Source: Malaya genurostris
Lineage: Eukaryota > Arthropoda > Insecta > Diptera > Culicidae
DNA length: 64,000 bases
Reading direction: 5' to 3'
Assembly (NCBI RefSeq): GCF_030247185.1
Contig: NC_080570.1
Span: 4,278,001 to 4,342,000, forward strand
Shown: positions 30,403-41,444 of the stretch, piece after piece
How positions within the stretch are numbered: the stretch's first letter is position 1
Layout: each line of letters opens with the position of its first letter
The notes under the pieces: generated by a model
Databases searched by the model: none
What the model was told of the DNA's origin: nothing
The model's input: only the letters and a program-made list of their open reading frames with translations
Made by a program: the position numbers and the translations under genes

Positions 30403-30961
30403 CAGAGATGCCATTTATACAGATTTATCTGTAATATACAGATTTTTACATGCTCATACCGATTTAATACAGACTAGAGATTTTATACAAATTTCCTCAA
30501 TTTAATACAGATTTATACAGATCTCACAAAAAGTAAGAAAGAAAACATAAATTTTTTACCTTTTTTTATTAACGAGTAAGTATACTAGTCAATATTTATT
30601 TTTTCTTTGTGCGATACTGACCTAACCAGAGACCATTTTTGTAGAAACAGAAATTGAAAATTATAGAACATTTTCAAACTAGATAAATATACATTTTTAA
30701 ACTAGATAAATATATGGAATTACAATTCAATTGTTATGGATAAAATAAATTTAAAATACAACTATGAAATTTCGTCGTTGAATATTCTTGTGAGCGCGGC
30801 AATGACTGATTGAATCTACCATCCTAAAAGCACAATTTATTGGAATAACATCTTTTAGCGTCAATTTGTTGTAAGATTTCATTTTATTAGTGAATACAGA
30901 TTAATACAGATTTTTTATATAAAGCAATACAGATTTTCAATGAAAATATTTGGCATCTCTG
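30403..30961. mobile_element. hAT-type MITE family E (TIR CAGAGATGCCA), copy 1
   Basis: It starts CAGAGATGCCATTTATACAG and ends AATATTTGGCATCTCTG. The flanking octamers ACCTGAGC and AGCTGAGC match at 7 of 8 positions, an 8-bp target duplication as in hAT elements. Many ATACAGAT/AATACAGATT motifs lie near both ends. There is no transposase ORF in 559 bp. A 975-bp relative lies in the opposite orientation at 41890-42864. Confidence 0.8.
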
Positions 30962-30994
30962 AGCTGAGCACAAAAACTTGGGTATTAATATAAA

Positions 30995-31252
30995 TCTCGG
31001 TTGATTTTTCATTAAGGCGTATAACCAAGTGACAGTTTCTCTTTAATCACTCTCTCTTTCGATTATTATGATGTGATTAAAAAGATTCTCTTTTGATATC
31101 ACTATTCTGTTTGAAAGTCGGAAGTTTCGGGTATCATTTCATGCAAACAGTTGAGTGATAAACATGGAAACCGCTTGGTAATTAATAGAAGAGAAAGTAA
31201 ACGAAGAGAAATTGTCACTTGCTTATACGCCCTTTTGAAAAATTAACCGAGA
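30995..31252. mobile_element. MITE family F (TIR TCTCGGTT.ATTTTTCA), copy 1
   Basis: The left TIR TCTCGGTTGATTTTTCATTA continues as AGGCGTATAACCAAGTGACA. The right one (reverse complement) is TCTCGGTTAATTTTTCAAAA, then GGGCGTATAAGCAAGTGACA: about 40 bp of TIR. The interior holds TCTCTCTTTCGATTATTATG. A truncated inverted copy lies at 44140-44405. Confidence 0.75.
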
Positions 31253-31602
31253 AATGTAGGTTTTTGCACACAGGTAAAAATTTACAAATTCTTTAATATA
31301 TCATTTATTTCCGGAGGAGCAATTTTTCATCGGCTACAGATAGGAGCCAACTAAGGTATGTCGGCATATAACAAAAAATAAAAATAACCTAATTATTGTA
31401 TTTATTTATTTACAATCAACAGGCACAATGTGGTTCGAACAATGGAAATACAAATAAGATTGTTGCAAACCAATAACAGCACCACTCGGCCCGTTTTTAA
31501 TGCATCGTATTGGCAATCAAAAATTTTATCAAAAAAAGATATCGTAACGAGGATGAATATTAATAAGCTGTATGCTATTATTAACGGAGGAGTTATTTCA
31601 CA
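31253..31602. other. Unassigned spacer
   Basis: AT-rich, no gene. A 78-codon open frame begins at 31430 and runs into the start of the next element; it has no recognisable domain. Confidence 0.4.
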
Positions 31603-33448
31603 GGCACTGAATTACAGGCAGGCTTCCCAGCAGTACTGCTTTTCAATGACATCCGCCACGAGATAGCATGAACTGTCGGAGCGCAAAGTCGAAAGCCCAG
31701 TCTACAATATGTGTGAAGCATACGCCGAACTGTAATGGCAACAGCGCTCGCATGCCTAAATGAATGCTGTCACTGAGACAGTTTGTACTCGCCAGATTGA
31801 TGAGAGTATTCTATCCGGAGAGTAGTCAAACCGAACGGGCTGTTTGTATCCTGTTTCTTTCTGTTCGCTCATTCGCATAAAATGTTACGGAGACAGCCTT
31901 TGAAAATCGAAGACATCCTTTGATTTTAAGGGCATTACTGTTACGAAGGGCTGTCGCAAGCCGGCTGTCTCATCAATGTCTCTTGAAGCAATGAACCGGC
32001 TGTTTCTGGAGACGAGCCGTGGGTCATAGTGCGCTCGCACTATTTCGGCTGCCTCAATGAAATGGTACTAGTACATACGATTGCGTTGTTGGGATTACCT
32101 TTGCAGGAAACTTTAGTAACGTTTCATTACAATACCATTGTGAAATAAAGAAATTGTTTTAGATTTATATATACTGTCGGCGAAGGCAATGAATTTTAAT
32201 AACTAACGAATATTAAAAGATAAACACTGAGTTTTGTGTAACGGCTCATATGTATATATGAATTTCTAAAGTATTGATCCTTACTGCTTCCTTCTTATTC
32301 CTAAAGAAACAGATACACTTCCATTCATTAACAATACTCCGAAAATGTCTTATGCACCCTTATTCTGAATAATGACGTTTGATTTTTGGATCGAATCGTA
32401 GCTACTTTTCACAACTAATTAATTATGTAGTGTATTTAACGTTACTCCACCAATAGTCGGCACACTTTGGTACCCGTGCCTCACCGATTTCGTTGAAACT
32501 ATAGAATATGATACTCTGAACCCAAATAAGATGTTTGGTGCACTTTGAATAGTTTTCGACCATAAAATTGAATGGGCAACTTTTATGTTTATATGTGAAC
32601 ATGTGCTTTCAGATTTTCGCTAAAAGTGTTTTAAAAAGAAAAATATAATGAAACCATTATTTTTCCCAAAAGCATCAAATTTTTTGGTTTACCCCAAACT
32701 TTGTTACAAATTTAGTATTCTCAATTGTTCTTTTCCACATAGGAATCAATCAACTAATAGCTTAAATTTATTTAAAATAGCTTAAATTTAGTTGTTCATT
32801 TAACATTCACATAGGTTTTGCCAGCAGTTGAAGGAATGAGAATATAAAAAACGTTGAGTTCTTAATTTGTTACTACCTTTGAGAACAGATCTTCAATAAA
32901 CCTCTTTTGTTTTCATAAATATCACAAAACTAGAAAAATAAGTTTATAAGTTTTTTTATGGAATTCAGTGCCTATTAATATAGCTTCATTGCGGCTTAAA
33001 TTGACTTTCCCTTTGCTCTCATTGCAAGTTTCTAAGTACTCCCCGGACCTTGTAATTGAGCTCTTTTTCGTTGAGGTGGTAGATCTTTTAGTACCATCTA
33101 CACAAATACAGGGTCCGCAACCATGAAGTTGATTGGGGGAGCTCTCAGATAAAAAGTAGTTCAACAGATGGTTGTTTATGTGAAGAAAAGTTAAGAAGAA
33201 ATTTTCATCGCAAATCATTTAATCATCGCAAATCATTTAATTAAAAGCCTTCCATTTAGTTTCATCCATATTCGACTTCTTGTTTCGAAATTAAGGGATG
33301 ATCAGTACCAAAACTGGGAATTTAAAAATTTAATTTTTGAATTTTAAATAAATGAAAGACAAATTCGTGTCATATACAGCTCTTAAATTCTGTTTCTCCT
33401 AGGATAACTAAAACAATGAGTTTCTTAGGGTCGGAAATGACTGCTACA

Positions 33449-33466
33449 ATATTATTATTATTATTA

Positions 33467-33540
<74 letters not shown>

Positions 33541-33542
33541 TT
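33449..33542 (+). repeat. (ATT)n microsatellite, ~94 bp
   Basis: About 31 ATT units with one ATC interruption early in the run. It generates false poly-Leu and poly-Asn reading frames on the two strands. Confidence 0.95.
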
Positions 33543-34611
33543 CATTATATCTTTTATTTATTCCCGGTTTCAAACTTAATTGTTCACCGGGGATTTACAC
33601 CTACATTTTTCAGAACATAATTTCTTTTTAGAAAGAAAACTGTTAAATATGTGCAAAGAACTCGGCTCTCAGAAAGTTTGACTATTTAGTTACAATATTT
33701 ATAGTTCCAAACGTTTGATTTTTTTAAATGCAGACACAAGCTACTAAGGCAATTAGATTTTAGAAAATTTTCGACATTATTAGACTTTTAACTGCGGAAG
33801 TCGGATCCGAATTAAATTCAATAGTTCGCTTTGCTATTCACGAATAACTTTCCTTTTCCGTGAGGGCGTGAGAGTCGACTCAAACAGAAAACGAAAAATG
33901 TGTACGAGAATTGTAGCGAGCGCATATAAACTGGATGTGCTGTTTGAAAGTTCAATGCACCGCATCTTCTTCTGCGTGCGGCTCGTGATTGCAACATCTA
34001 CATTTCCAAAATTGGATTGAGCGTAAAAGCACATAAAGGAAATGATTGAGATACTTCTAGAAGTTTACATGAAATTGTCCTTTTAACTGTAGATATAAAT
34101 TTGGGCCTCAGTTACTTTTATAGCAAGTTTTGTGGTAAACAACGACATTAAGTTAAAGAATTCAAAATATACTGACACAAGCTTCTACTTGATGAAAGAT
34201 ACGCTTTAACCGAGTTTTAAATTTTACAATGTAAAGTGACAGTTTCAACGTGTGTAAAAGTCGCGAACTTCTGGTAGCTATGACCAAAATAATGTAATAG
34301 TTAATATGCTGTTTCTGGAAATAAGATAATTCTATGCATAACAGGAAGAAAATGATTCAGCAGATTATCAGCACAACCCTATATCATATAAGTAACCGTA
34401 CTATATCCGATTTTTTTTTGGAATATATTCCAGGGTAATAGAAACACCATACTATTCATATATAGAAGAGAACTTGATATGTATGGAAAGCTTGAGACCA
34501 CATTACTCAAGAAAGACATTATTACATAACTTGGGGAATTAAAACTTTTTTTCTAAATAAAACAAAATAAACATTCGAATCTGTTACGGGCAACCATGCT
34601 GCATTCCACGC

Positions 34612-34935
34612 TTGGAAACATATTTTTTTGAAGAACCGGAATTTTTCATTCAGTTTTTGCATTCAAAGCTTTGTTGTACGGTACCTGAAAATAAGATGTT
34701 TCTGGATGATTTTTGCCTTGCAAATTCCGACTCCAAATTTTTCACTCAAGGTTTTTATTCGATTGGTGGTTCAACGTATAACGAACTTAACGAGCCAGGT
34801 TTTGTATGTTTCATTCCTGACTTGAAAGAATTCTTAGTGTCCGTAGTATTGCAGCACTGGCCATGCAAAAATCCCGTAGACTTACAAGTCGACTGCAAAG
34901 CTAACGCTAACGAGTATCGAATACGGAATCTTTGA
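34612..34935 (+). CDS. Hypothetical 107-codon ORF inside the 4.2-kb element
   Basis: An open frame of METYFFEEPEFFIQFLHSKL ... then FIPDLKEFLVSVVLQHWPCK, ending NEYRIRNL. Its composition is more protein-like than that of neighbouring frames (balanced charge, several aromatic and Gly/Pro residues). It starts with ATG, has no recognised domain and no visible exon partners. It may be a transposon remnant exon or chance. Confidence 0.2.
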   Translation: METYFFEEPEFFIQFLHSKLCCTVPENKMFLDDFCLANSDSKFFTQGFYSIGGSTYNELNEPGFVCFIPDLKEFLVSVVLQHWPCKNPVDLQVDCKANANEYRIRNL

Positions 34936-35796
34936 TTTGAACATATCTTTCGCTACGAACATTTATTTACCGTTAACATATAAATCTAAAATCTGATTCA
35001 ATTGGCTTTTACACTCTTATATAAGGAACGATTGCGCCTTTACTATCCTGAAGGAAGAGATAAAGAGGATGAAAATAATGCTCCACGCACATCAGTACGC
35101 GCATACACTATGAATGTTACAGCCCACAAACCGACCGCAAACTGCCTGAAAGGAGCACGCCGAACTGACTCAGCTATTAAAAAACATTGCTCTTTAATTA
35201 ATCGATCTATCAATTCATAGAAGATCGACCAAAATATAAAAATTAACTTTCATTAAAACCAAAGTCCGTTCTTCAATCCGTTTCGTATTAGGAGTTTCGT
35301 ATATTATTAATTATCAATTATATTGTTATCAATGCCCTACCAACGGTGATTGCTATGCGCAATGATCAACCGCTGCGCAAAGCAATCACCAAAGGCAAAA
35401 CTAAAACCCACATGCTTGCCTCGAATCTTCATAGCAAACCAAGAGCAACAAATTTGAACCGCACCGGTTACTGTCGCAGACCTGGTCAAGGGAGAGTAAT
35501 ATTTTGCTCTCGACAGAAACAACGCAGTGACTGATACCCGAAGCTTACTGTCGCAACAGCGAGAACTTCATGCTTCTTCGGCTGTCGTGGACCATGACAA
35601 AATGTCTTACGATGGAATGAACTGTCGAACGAAGTGAATGACGGCAACGTTGGCTGTACAGAACTATTTGTCTAAGGGCTGTCGTGATGAAACCTATCAC
35701 AAGGCTGTCATGGAAAGAGTAGCATGACATCCTCAATAATAATGTCGCGCGGCGGTACATTTGGGAAGCCTGATTACAGGTACTATAAAAGTTTTG

Positions 35797-36792
35797 TGCG
35801 CCATCTGCGTCTCACATTTTAAGGCACGATTAAGCACCAAAATATTTCGCTCCACTAGTACAGTACCAAAAAATTTCGTATGACTTCATAGTAAAAGGTA
35901 TTTTTGGCAATACTTATAGAGATCTCTGCAGCAATTCAAAAAAAAACACGATGAAGAATAGCCGACAAAAACCAACTGCTATCTTCCTATCGTTTAGATA
36001 AATCGATGTAAACACTAGTTATAGGTGATTTTTTTCACAAAATATCCACAAATTATTTGTTTCACGATATATCTTGGAAACGGTTGTAAATAAAGGCCCG
36101 GATTAAATGATTTATATCCAGCAAAGACATCATATTAACAAGATATCCAGCTCTCACATTTCCCGAACAAATCATTGGCAACATCCTTTTTTGCGTGTAT
36201 GGTGCCCTCAGGCGAGCCCGCATCGAATCTCGTACATAGAAGTAGGGGAGCGAAATGTCAAATTCATGCGCGCCAAAACAGCAGCACTGCGCACTCATAC
36301 AATTGACATGATATGTTGAATGTGATGCCGTGCGATGGCGTTGCTGAACTGAAAATTGAGATCGCTCCAAGCTGACAGGGTCTGTATCCAGGCCGGCCCC
36401 CTGTCACGACGCCATCTTGATGAGATCAAAATCGGAACTTCAAAATCAGCTGATTGCAACGTAAACAAACAAACAATAATACATTTGTTTTACTCGTTTA
36501 CCTTGTTTAGTACACAAAAGTTAGTGAATTTTGGGTCGACTCTCTCACAATAACTGAAATACAGCAGACAGTGTTTTGGGACATCAAGTGGAGATAATTT
36601 TCACAATTTGAGAGTCGCGATGAGTATCAAAACATCGCAGTGTTTGGGGCTCGAAACGCAAGGGGTTCAACGTAATCGGTATACTTTCAAATGGCTGGTG
36701 CTCACATACCGGTGTCAGATGGGTGATCCAGGCACTAAAAATATTTTGGTGCTTAACTTGACGGTTTGGAAATGTGACACGCAGATGGTGCA
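35797..36792. mobile_element. Element bounded by ~55-bp inverted repeats (GTGCGCCATCTGCGTCTCAC)
   Basis: GTGCGCCATCTGCGTCTCAC ... AGCACCAAAATATTT at 35797-35850 is inverted at 36741-36792 (AAATATTTTGGTGCT ... GTGACACGCAGATGGTGC). The enclosed DNA contains the dispersed repeat at 36123-36384, probably a nested insertion. No ORF with a domain is enclosed. Confidence 0.5.
36123..36384 (+). repeat. 262-bp dispersed repeat G, copy 1
   Basis: It runs from CAAAGACATCATATTAACAA to AAGCTGACAGGGTCTG and is over 90% like 41445-41707 in the same orientation. Landmarks are TTTCCCGAACAAATCATTGG, AGAAGTAGGGGAG and GCGATGGCGTTG. Non-coding; the termini are not inverted, so its class is unclear. Confidence 0.75.
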
Positions 36793-36887
36793 GCAATCGG
36801 TTAATTCCACGTACCAAAAAAAATTTAATGTCTGGAAATTTAGTTTCTGATTTGATACAGACCATTTCTGTATAAAATGTTCAAAAC

Positions 36888-37103
36888 GACGTATGTAACA
36901 ATGAGAGATTCTCTTTGTTTACTTTCTCTTTCGATTATTGCGAAATATTCCTGCTTTTTTCAGTAATTTCTCTAGAGCAGATTAAAAGATGATAGCTTTA
37001 GTTATTATTATCGGTAAATGATTGAACAGAAGGATTGCTAAGAGTGCCGGAATAATCAAAAGAGAAAGTAAACAAAGAGAATCTCTCATTGTTACATACG
37101 TCG
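36888..37103. mobile_element. 216-bp MITE family H (TIR CGACGTATGTAACAATGAGA)
   Basis: The left arm CGACGTATGTAACAATGAGA then GATTCTCTTTGTTTACTTTC is the exact inverse of the right arm ending ...TCTCATTGTTACATACGTCG, with over 50 paired bases. Flanks CAAAA and CAAGA may be a diverged short target duplication. The core motif AGAGAAAGTAAACAAAGAGA recurs at 28291 and in family F. Confidence 0.8.
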
Positions 37104-37840
37104 CAAGATATATGATGGTTCATATGGTAGTTAAAAACACTCCTCTATTTTGTGATAACAGGCAAAAAAGTTCACTTTGAAGAGGAATTCTAGCCAAACG
37201 ACATTTTTTCACTGTTACCACTAACTCTCAGCGAACACCGAATGGTTCAAAACTAACTTTTTAATTTCGATCTTAGTGGTGTTCGATCGGGTTAACAAAA
37301 AACGCGAAACATACAACATATCATTAGGACCAAATTGTGTCTGTTGGTTTTAAATAAATAAATAAATAAGTGAAGCGGTATTTCACACGAATAAATGCAA
37401 ATGAAGTCATGCAAACAATGTCCTTCAACAATATGCGCGATGTATAAACAAGCTAAATTCAAAGTGATTCATATTTTTTTAGAAACTGCTCAGTATAGAC
37501 CAATAAAAAATAAAACCTTGTTAAACAAATCCTTTTGATGTTTAGAATCTAAGAAAAACATTTGCGTAAAATTCTATTGTTCCGATTATTTTTGAGAACA
37601 TGCAAATAAACAAACTTCTTTGATTGGTCAATTTAATCTGGCCGCACTGCAAACATCACTGACGGTTCATTATTTCAGGCCATGTTTCAAAATAGTTCAA
37701 AATCAAAGAATCGATGAAGGTGTGTAGCAATTTCATTTGTGTACAGATTTAGTTCAGAATTTGATTAATTTTAGGATTTTTGCCTGTGGAGAAAGGATTC
37801 ATCTCGTTGATGAACTTATACGCGATCGGGGTAACTAGGA
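37104..37840. promoter_or_regulatory. MOCS3 upstream region
   Basis: AT-rich flank with AATAAATAAATAAATAAG at about 37351-37368. No separate gene is present. The probable transcription start is within about 200 bases of the ATG at 37841, but I cannot place it. Confidence 0.35.
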
Positions 37841-39348
37841 ATGGGTGGCCAAATGGAGATAGAAGAGCTGGAACATGACATACAAATGTTGCGAAAGCAA
37901 CTGAAAGAGAAGGTTGAACAGCTGAAGACCTTGAAAAAACATTTTCAGAAAGTAAGTTTGCTTGTAATACTTAGCTTTCGGTGCTGGTTCTTCTTCCATC
38001 AAGGGCACCGAGTGCATTACGAAATCGAGCCGGTTTCGATTATTTCGCAATTTGTACCGTTTCTATGCTTTTGAGAAGACTGCGTATCCAAAATAAGATT
38101 AGAACCTTATCATGCAGAGTGTGAAAATTGAATTTTATGTTTCATTTGCAGAATTGTATCAACAAATTGAACAACCATGAAATTGCTCGCTACAGTCGTC
38201 AGATCATTTTGTCCGAAATCGGTATGCAGGGTCAGTTAAAATTAAAGAAGGCATCCGTATTGGTCGTCGGAGCCGGCGGATTGGGTTGTCCCTCGTCACT
38301 GTACCTTGCCGGAGCCGGTATTGGTCGCGTAGGAATCCTAGATTACGACGAGGTAGAACTTACGAACCTCCATCGACAGTTGCTTCATACGGAATCGACT
38401 ATTGGCTTGACAAAAGCCGATTCCGCAAAAGTTCAACTGGAAGAGTTGAATTCGCAGATCGAGATTGTTGCACATCATACACAGTTAACCAGTGACAACG
38501 CACTGACCATCATAGAACACTATGACATTGTGGTTGATGCAACCGACAATGTGGCCACAAGGTATTTGTTGAACGATGCGTGTGTTTTGCTGAAGAAGCC
38601 ACTAGTATCCGGTAGTGCTCTGCAGCTAGAAGGTCAGTTGACAGTATACAATTATAAAAACAGTCCGTGTTACCGCTGTTTGTTCCCAACGCCTCCACCA
38701 CCCGACGCAGTTACCAATTGTGGAGACGGTGGTGTTCTTGGGGCCGTGACTGGCGTGATTGGTGCCTTGCAAGCATTAGAAACTATCAAAATCATTCTTG
38801 GGAACGAAGGTGTACTGGCCGGGCGGTTGCTGTTATTCGATGGCCAGCAGAGTACATTTCGAAATTTGAAACTCCGCCCTAGGAAAAAAGATTGCACCAT
38901 TTGTTCGGATAATCCAACGCTGACGAAATTAATTGATTACGAACAGTTCTGCAGTATGAAGGCAACAGACAAAGACTCGCAGCTGTCTTTACTCGAACCG
39001 GAAGAACGTATTACTGTACAAGAGTATAAACAACTGAGCGACAGCGGAATTCCCCATCTGCTAATAGATGTTCGTGGATCGAATCAATTCGAAATCTGTC
39101 AATTGCCGGCATCGGTCAACATTCCTATCGATGACGTGCTGAAGAATCGTAAAACGGACGATATATTGACGCAGGCATCCCAAAAACTGCCTGTATATGT
39201 GGTTTGCCGTAGGGGAAATGATTCACAGCTGGCAGTGCGTCATTTAGCGCCACTTTTTCAAGAACGTGGTTTGGATTCACCGAAAGATATAGTGGGAGGT
39301 TTACACGCATGGTCACACAATGTTGACCATCAGTTCCCGATTTATTGA
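37841..39348 (+). CDS. Uba4: Adenylyltransferase and sulfurtransferase MOCS3 (Uba4)
   Basis: Exon 1 (37841-37951) encodes a 37-residue coiled coil (MEIEELEHDIQMLRKQLKEK). Exon 2 (38152-39348) follows TTTGCAG in phase 0. The product is 435 residues, near the 450-460 usual. The E1-like domain shows the ATP loop VVGAGGLGCPSSLYLAGAGI, LTNLHRQLLH, zinc cysteines CYRC (210, 213) and CTIC (285, 288), and the adenylation-site Cys227 in TNCGDGGVLG. The C-terminal rhodanese domain has HLLIDVRG and active Cys389 in VVCRRGNDSQ. MOCS3 activates and thiolates URM1 (tRNA wobble 2-thiolation) and MOCS2A (molybdopterin synthesis) in the cytosol. A large palindrome begins 155 bp after the stop. Confidence 0.95.
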
Positions 39349-39708
39349 ATTGATAAAGGGAATAACCGAAAGAAAACCTTTTGTTTCGATTCTTGATTCC
39401 GAATTGCCCTGGACAATGACTTCAGCGGTCTGTTTTAATCGTTCCAACTTCCGGTCTATTGATTGGTTTTCTTATCCACCTCAGTTATTCGATTTCATTC
39501 ATCCACTCAAATAAAAATTCACGTTCGATTCACTTGAAAAATCACGTAGAATGGTTTCAAATGTCAAATTGAATATATTACGTGACGAAAATGAATGTTA
39601 TACGAACATCCCCTAAAATGAATAGAGTCATCACACAAAGTTTACGTGAATTGACCAAACGTCAAACAATCTACGTGAATTTCCAGTGTGAAAAACTCGA
39701 TTTTGAAA

Positions 39709-40096
39709 ATGGCGAGCAGCGGCCCTCGAAGTGTAAGTAGTGTAAATATTTGCGAGAAAAGTTATTTAATTACAATTTTTTACTCCATCGACCGGATCAT
39801 TCAAGCATGAAAGTTTCCATGTGTTCAACTGGACCGAGTGCCTGCGTGAGTCCGGAAGTTTACCCGTTCCTGCCGAATGCTTCAAACAGGCCGTCGGTAT
39901 GAAGCTAGAGACACTGGAACCATGTAATGCGACTTCAACCTGCATCGGTAGTGTTGTGGGAGTTCTTGGATCTCGACTTCGGCTTCGGTTGGATGGCAGT
40001 GACAACTTTAACGATTTCTGGAAGCTTGTCGATTTGAAATACCACGACGTTATTAGTTGCTTTTTAAGTCATTGGAATTATATGACAATTTTCTGA
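39709..40096 (+). CDS. Captured MBT-repeat mini-gene, left arm (Scm-like fragment)
   Basis: ATGGCGAGCAGCGGCCCTCG opens eight codons (MASSGPRS). A canonical GTAAGT donor follows at 39733, and an acceptor TCATTCAAG ends at 39805, a 73-bp intron joined in phase 0. Exon 2 (39806-40096) gives HESFHVFNWTECLRESGS ..., about 104 residues in all. AATAAA follows 3 bases after TGA. The MBT signature is clear: VPAECFKQ, VGMKLETLEPCNATSTCIGS, VVGVLGSRLRLRLDGSDNFN and DFWKLVD. It is closest in my recollection to MBT repeat 1 of Scm/SCMH1. Relative to that family about 11 residues between FKQ and VGMKLE are missing, and the repeat ends after FWKLVD with an unrelated tail, so it is probably not a functional reader. 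The same sequence is mirrored at 40837-41224. Confidence 0.7.
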
Positions 40097-40836
40097 AATA
40101 AATATTTTATATTTCATGACATTTTTCATTTCATAGATTTATACTAAAATCTGGAATCTCCCTTTTGACTTCAACCAATATATAAAATAGTGATTTTCTG
40201 GTATCTAAATTTGGTATGAACTGATAGATAAATGTGATATGAACAGTACATTACATTTTACCTATGAAACACGTAACTTTTACTGGATTATGCATTAAAC
40301 AGCTTTTAAATGCCAGTCCATTAAAACCTACGTGAAAAGTAGGGTGGAAAATATTCACATAACTTTTCACGTAACTATAATATGATTATTATTTTGAGTG
40401 TCATTGGACGAGCGTTGCTTTCTATCCCGTTTCAGGCGAAATATACGCATTTCTTACAATTTTTTTCCCTTAAATATCGTAATTTTTTAGTGATTTGAAA
40501 AGCTGCGAATCGTTACTTTTTACCGAGCTATACACTCAAAATAATAATCATATTATAGTTACGTGAAAAGTTATGTGAATATTTTCCACCCTACTTTTCA
40601 CGTAGGTTTTAATGGACTGGCATTTAAAAGCTGTTTAATGCATAATCCAGTAAAAGTTACGTGTTTCATAGGTAAAATGTAATGTACTGTTCATATCACA
40701 TTTATCTATCAGTTCATACCAAATTTAGATACCAGAAAATCACTATTTTATATATTGGTTGAAGTCAAAAGGGAGATTCCAGATTTTAGTATAAATCTAT
40801 GAAATGAAAAATGTCATGAAATATAAAATATTTATT

Positions 40837-41224
40837 TCAGAAAATTGTCATATAATTCCAATGACTTAAAAAGCAACTAATAACGTCGTGGTATTTCAAA
40901 TCGACAAGCTTCCAGAAATCGTTAAAGTTGTCACTGCCATCCAACCGAAGCCGAAGTCGAGATCCAAGAACTCCCACAACACTACCGATGCAGGTTGAAG
41001 TCGCATTACATGGTTCCAGTGTCTCTAGCTTCATACCGACGGCCTGTTTGAAGCATTCGGCAGGAACGGGTAAACTTCCGGACTCACGCAGGCACTCGGT
41101 CCAGTTGAACACATGGAAACTTTCATGCTTGAATGATCCGGTCGATGGAGTAAAAAATTGTAATTAAATAACTTTTCTCGCAAATATTTACACTACTTAC
41201 ACTTCGAGGGCCGCTGCTCGCCAT
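40837..41224 (-). CDS. Captured MBT-repeat mini-gene, right arm (mirror copy)
   Basis: The exact mirror of 39709-40096: start codon at 41224-41222, intron 41200-41128, second exon 41127-40837, stop TCA on the plus strand at 40837-40839. The 91 residues compared from FNWTECLRESG to the stop are identical to the left copy. The two mini-genes converge on the spacer, so read-through from either would be antisense to the other. Identity at synonymous sites means the duplication is very recent or is kept alike by gene conversion. Confidence 0.7.
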
Positions 41225-41444
41225 TTTCAAAATCGAGTTTTTCACACTGGATATTCACGTAGATTGTTTGACGTTTGGTCAATTCACGTAAACTTTGTGT
41301 GATGACTCTATTCATTTTAGGGGATGTTCGTATAACATTCATTTTCGTCACGTAATATATTCAATTTGACATTTGAAACCATTCTACGTGATTTTTCAAG
41401 TGAATCGAACGTGAATTTTTATTTGAGTGTGCATTATGTTTTAC

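Larger units (their letters stand above)
31603..35788. mobile_element. Putative 4.2-kb element with CTGTC-rich termini
   Basis: The left end contains TTACAGGCAGGCTTCCCAGC, then AGTACTGC. The right end, reverse-complemented, contains CTGTAATCAGGCTTCCCAAA, then TGTACCGC. Both terminal ~400 bp are crowded with GGCTGTC/GACAGCC-type motifs (left at about 31650-32050, right at about 35510-35720), while the middle is plain AT-rich DNA. This looks like subterminal binding sites of a cut-and-paste transposon. No clear target duplication was found. It could also be two separate MITEs of one family. Confidence 0.4.
39504..41429. mobile_element. 1.93-kb near-perfect palindrome (2 x 898 bp, 130-bp spacer) carrying an MBT mini-gene in each arm
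   Basis: The left arm 39504-40401 and right arm 40532-41429 are reverse complements of equal length with no indel. The only mismatch I noticed is TGAATTTCCAG versus TGAATATCCAG at about 39677-39687. Each arm has its own inverted ends: the outer end is CACTCAAATAAAAATTCACG and the inner end (reverse complement) is CACTCAAAATAATAATCATA, and ACGTGAA/TTCACGT motifs recur near both. So each arm looks like a TIR element that contains a gene fragment. The 130-bp spacer (40402-40531) is unpaired. A transcript crossing the spacer would make a roughly 900-bp duplex. A clear target duplication is not visible for either arm or for the whole. Confidence 0.9.

Noticed and set aside
31430..31666. 78-codon frame before the 4.2-kb element
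   Set aside because: It crosses into the transposon terminus and has no domain.
33370..33631. Poly-Asn and poly-Leu open frames
   Set aside because: They are produced by the (ATT)n repeat and have no domain outside it.
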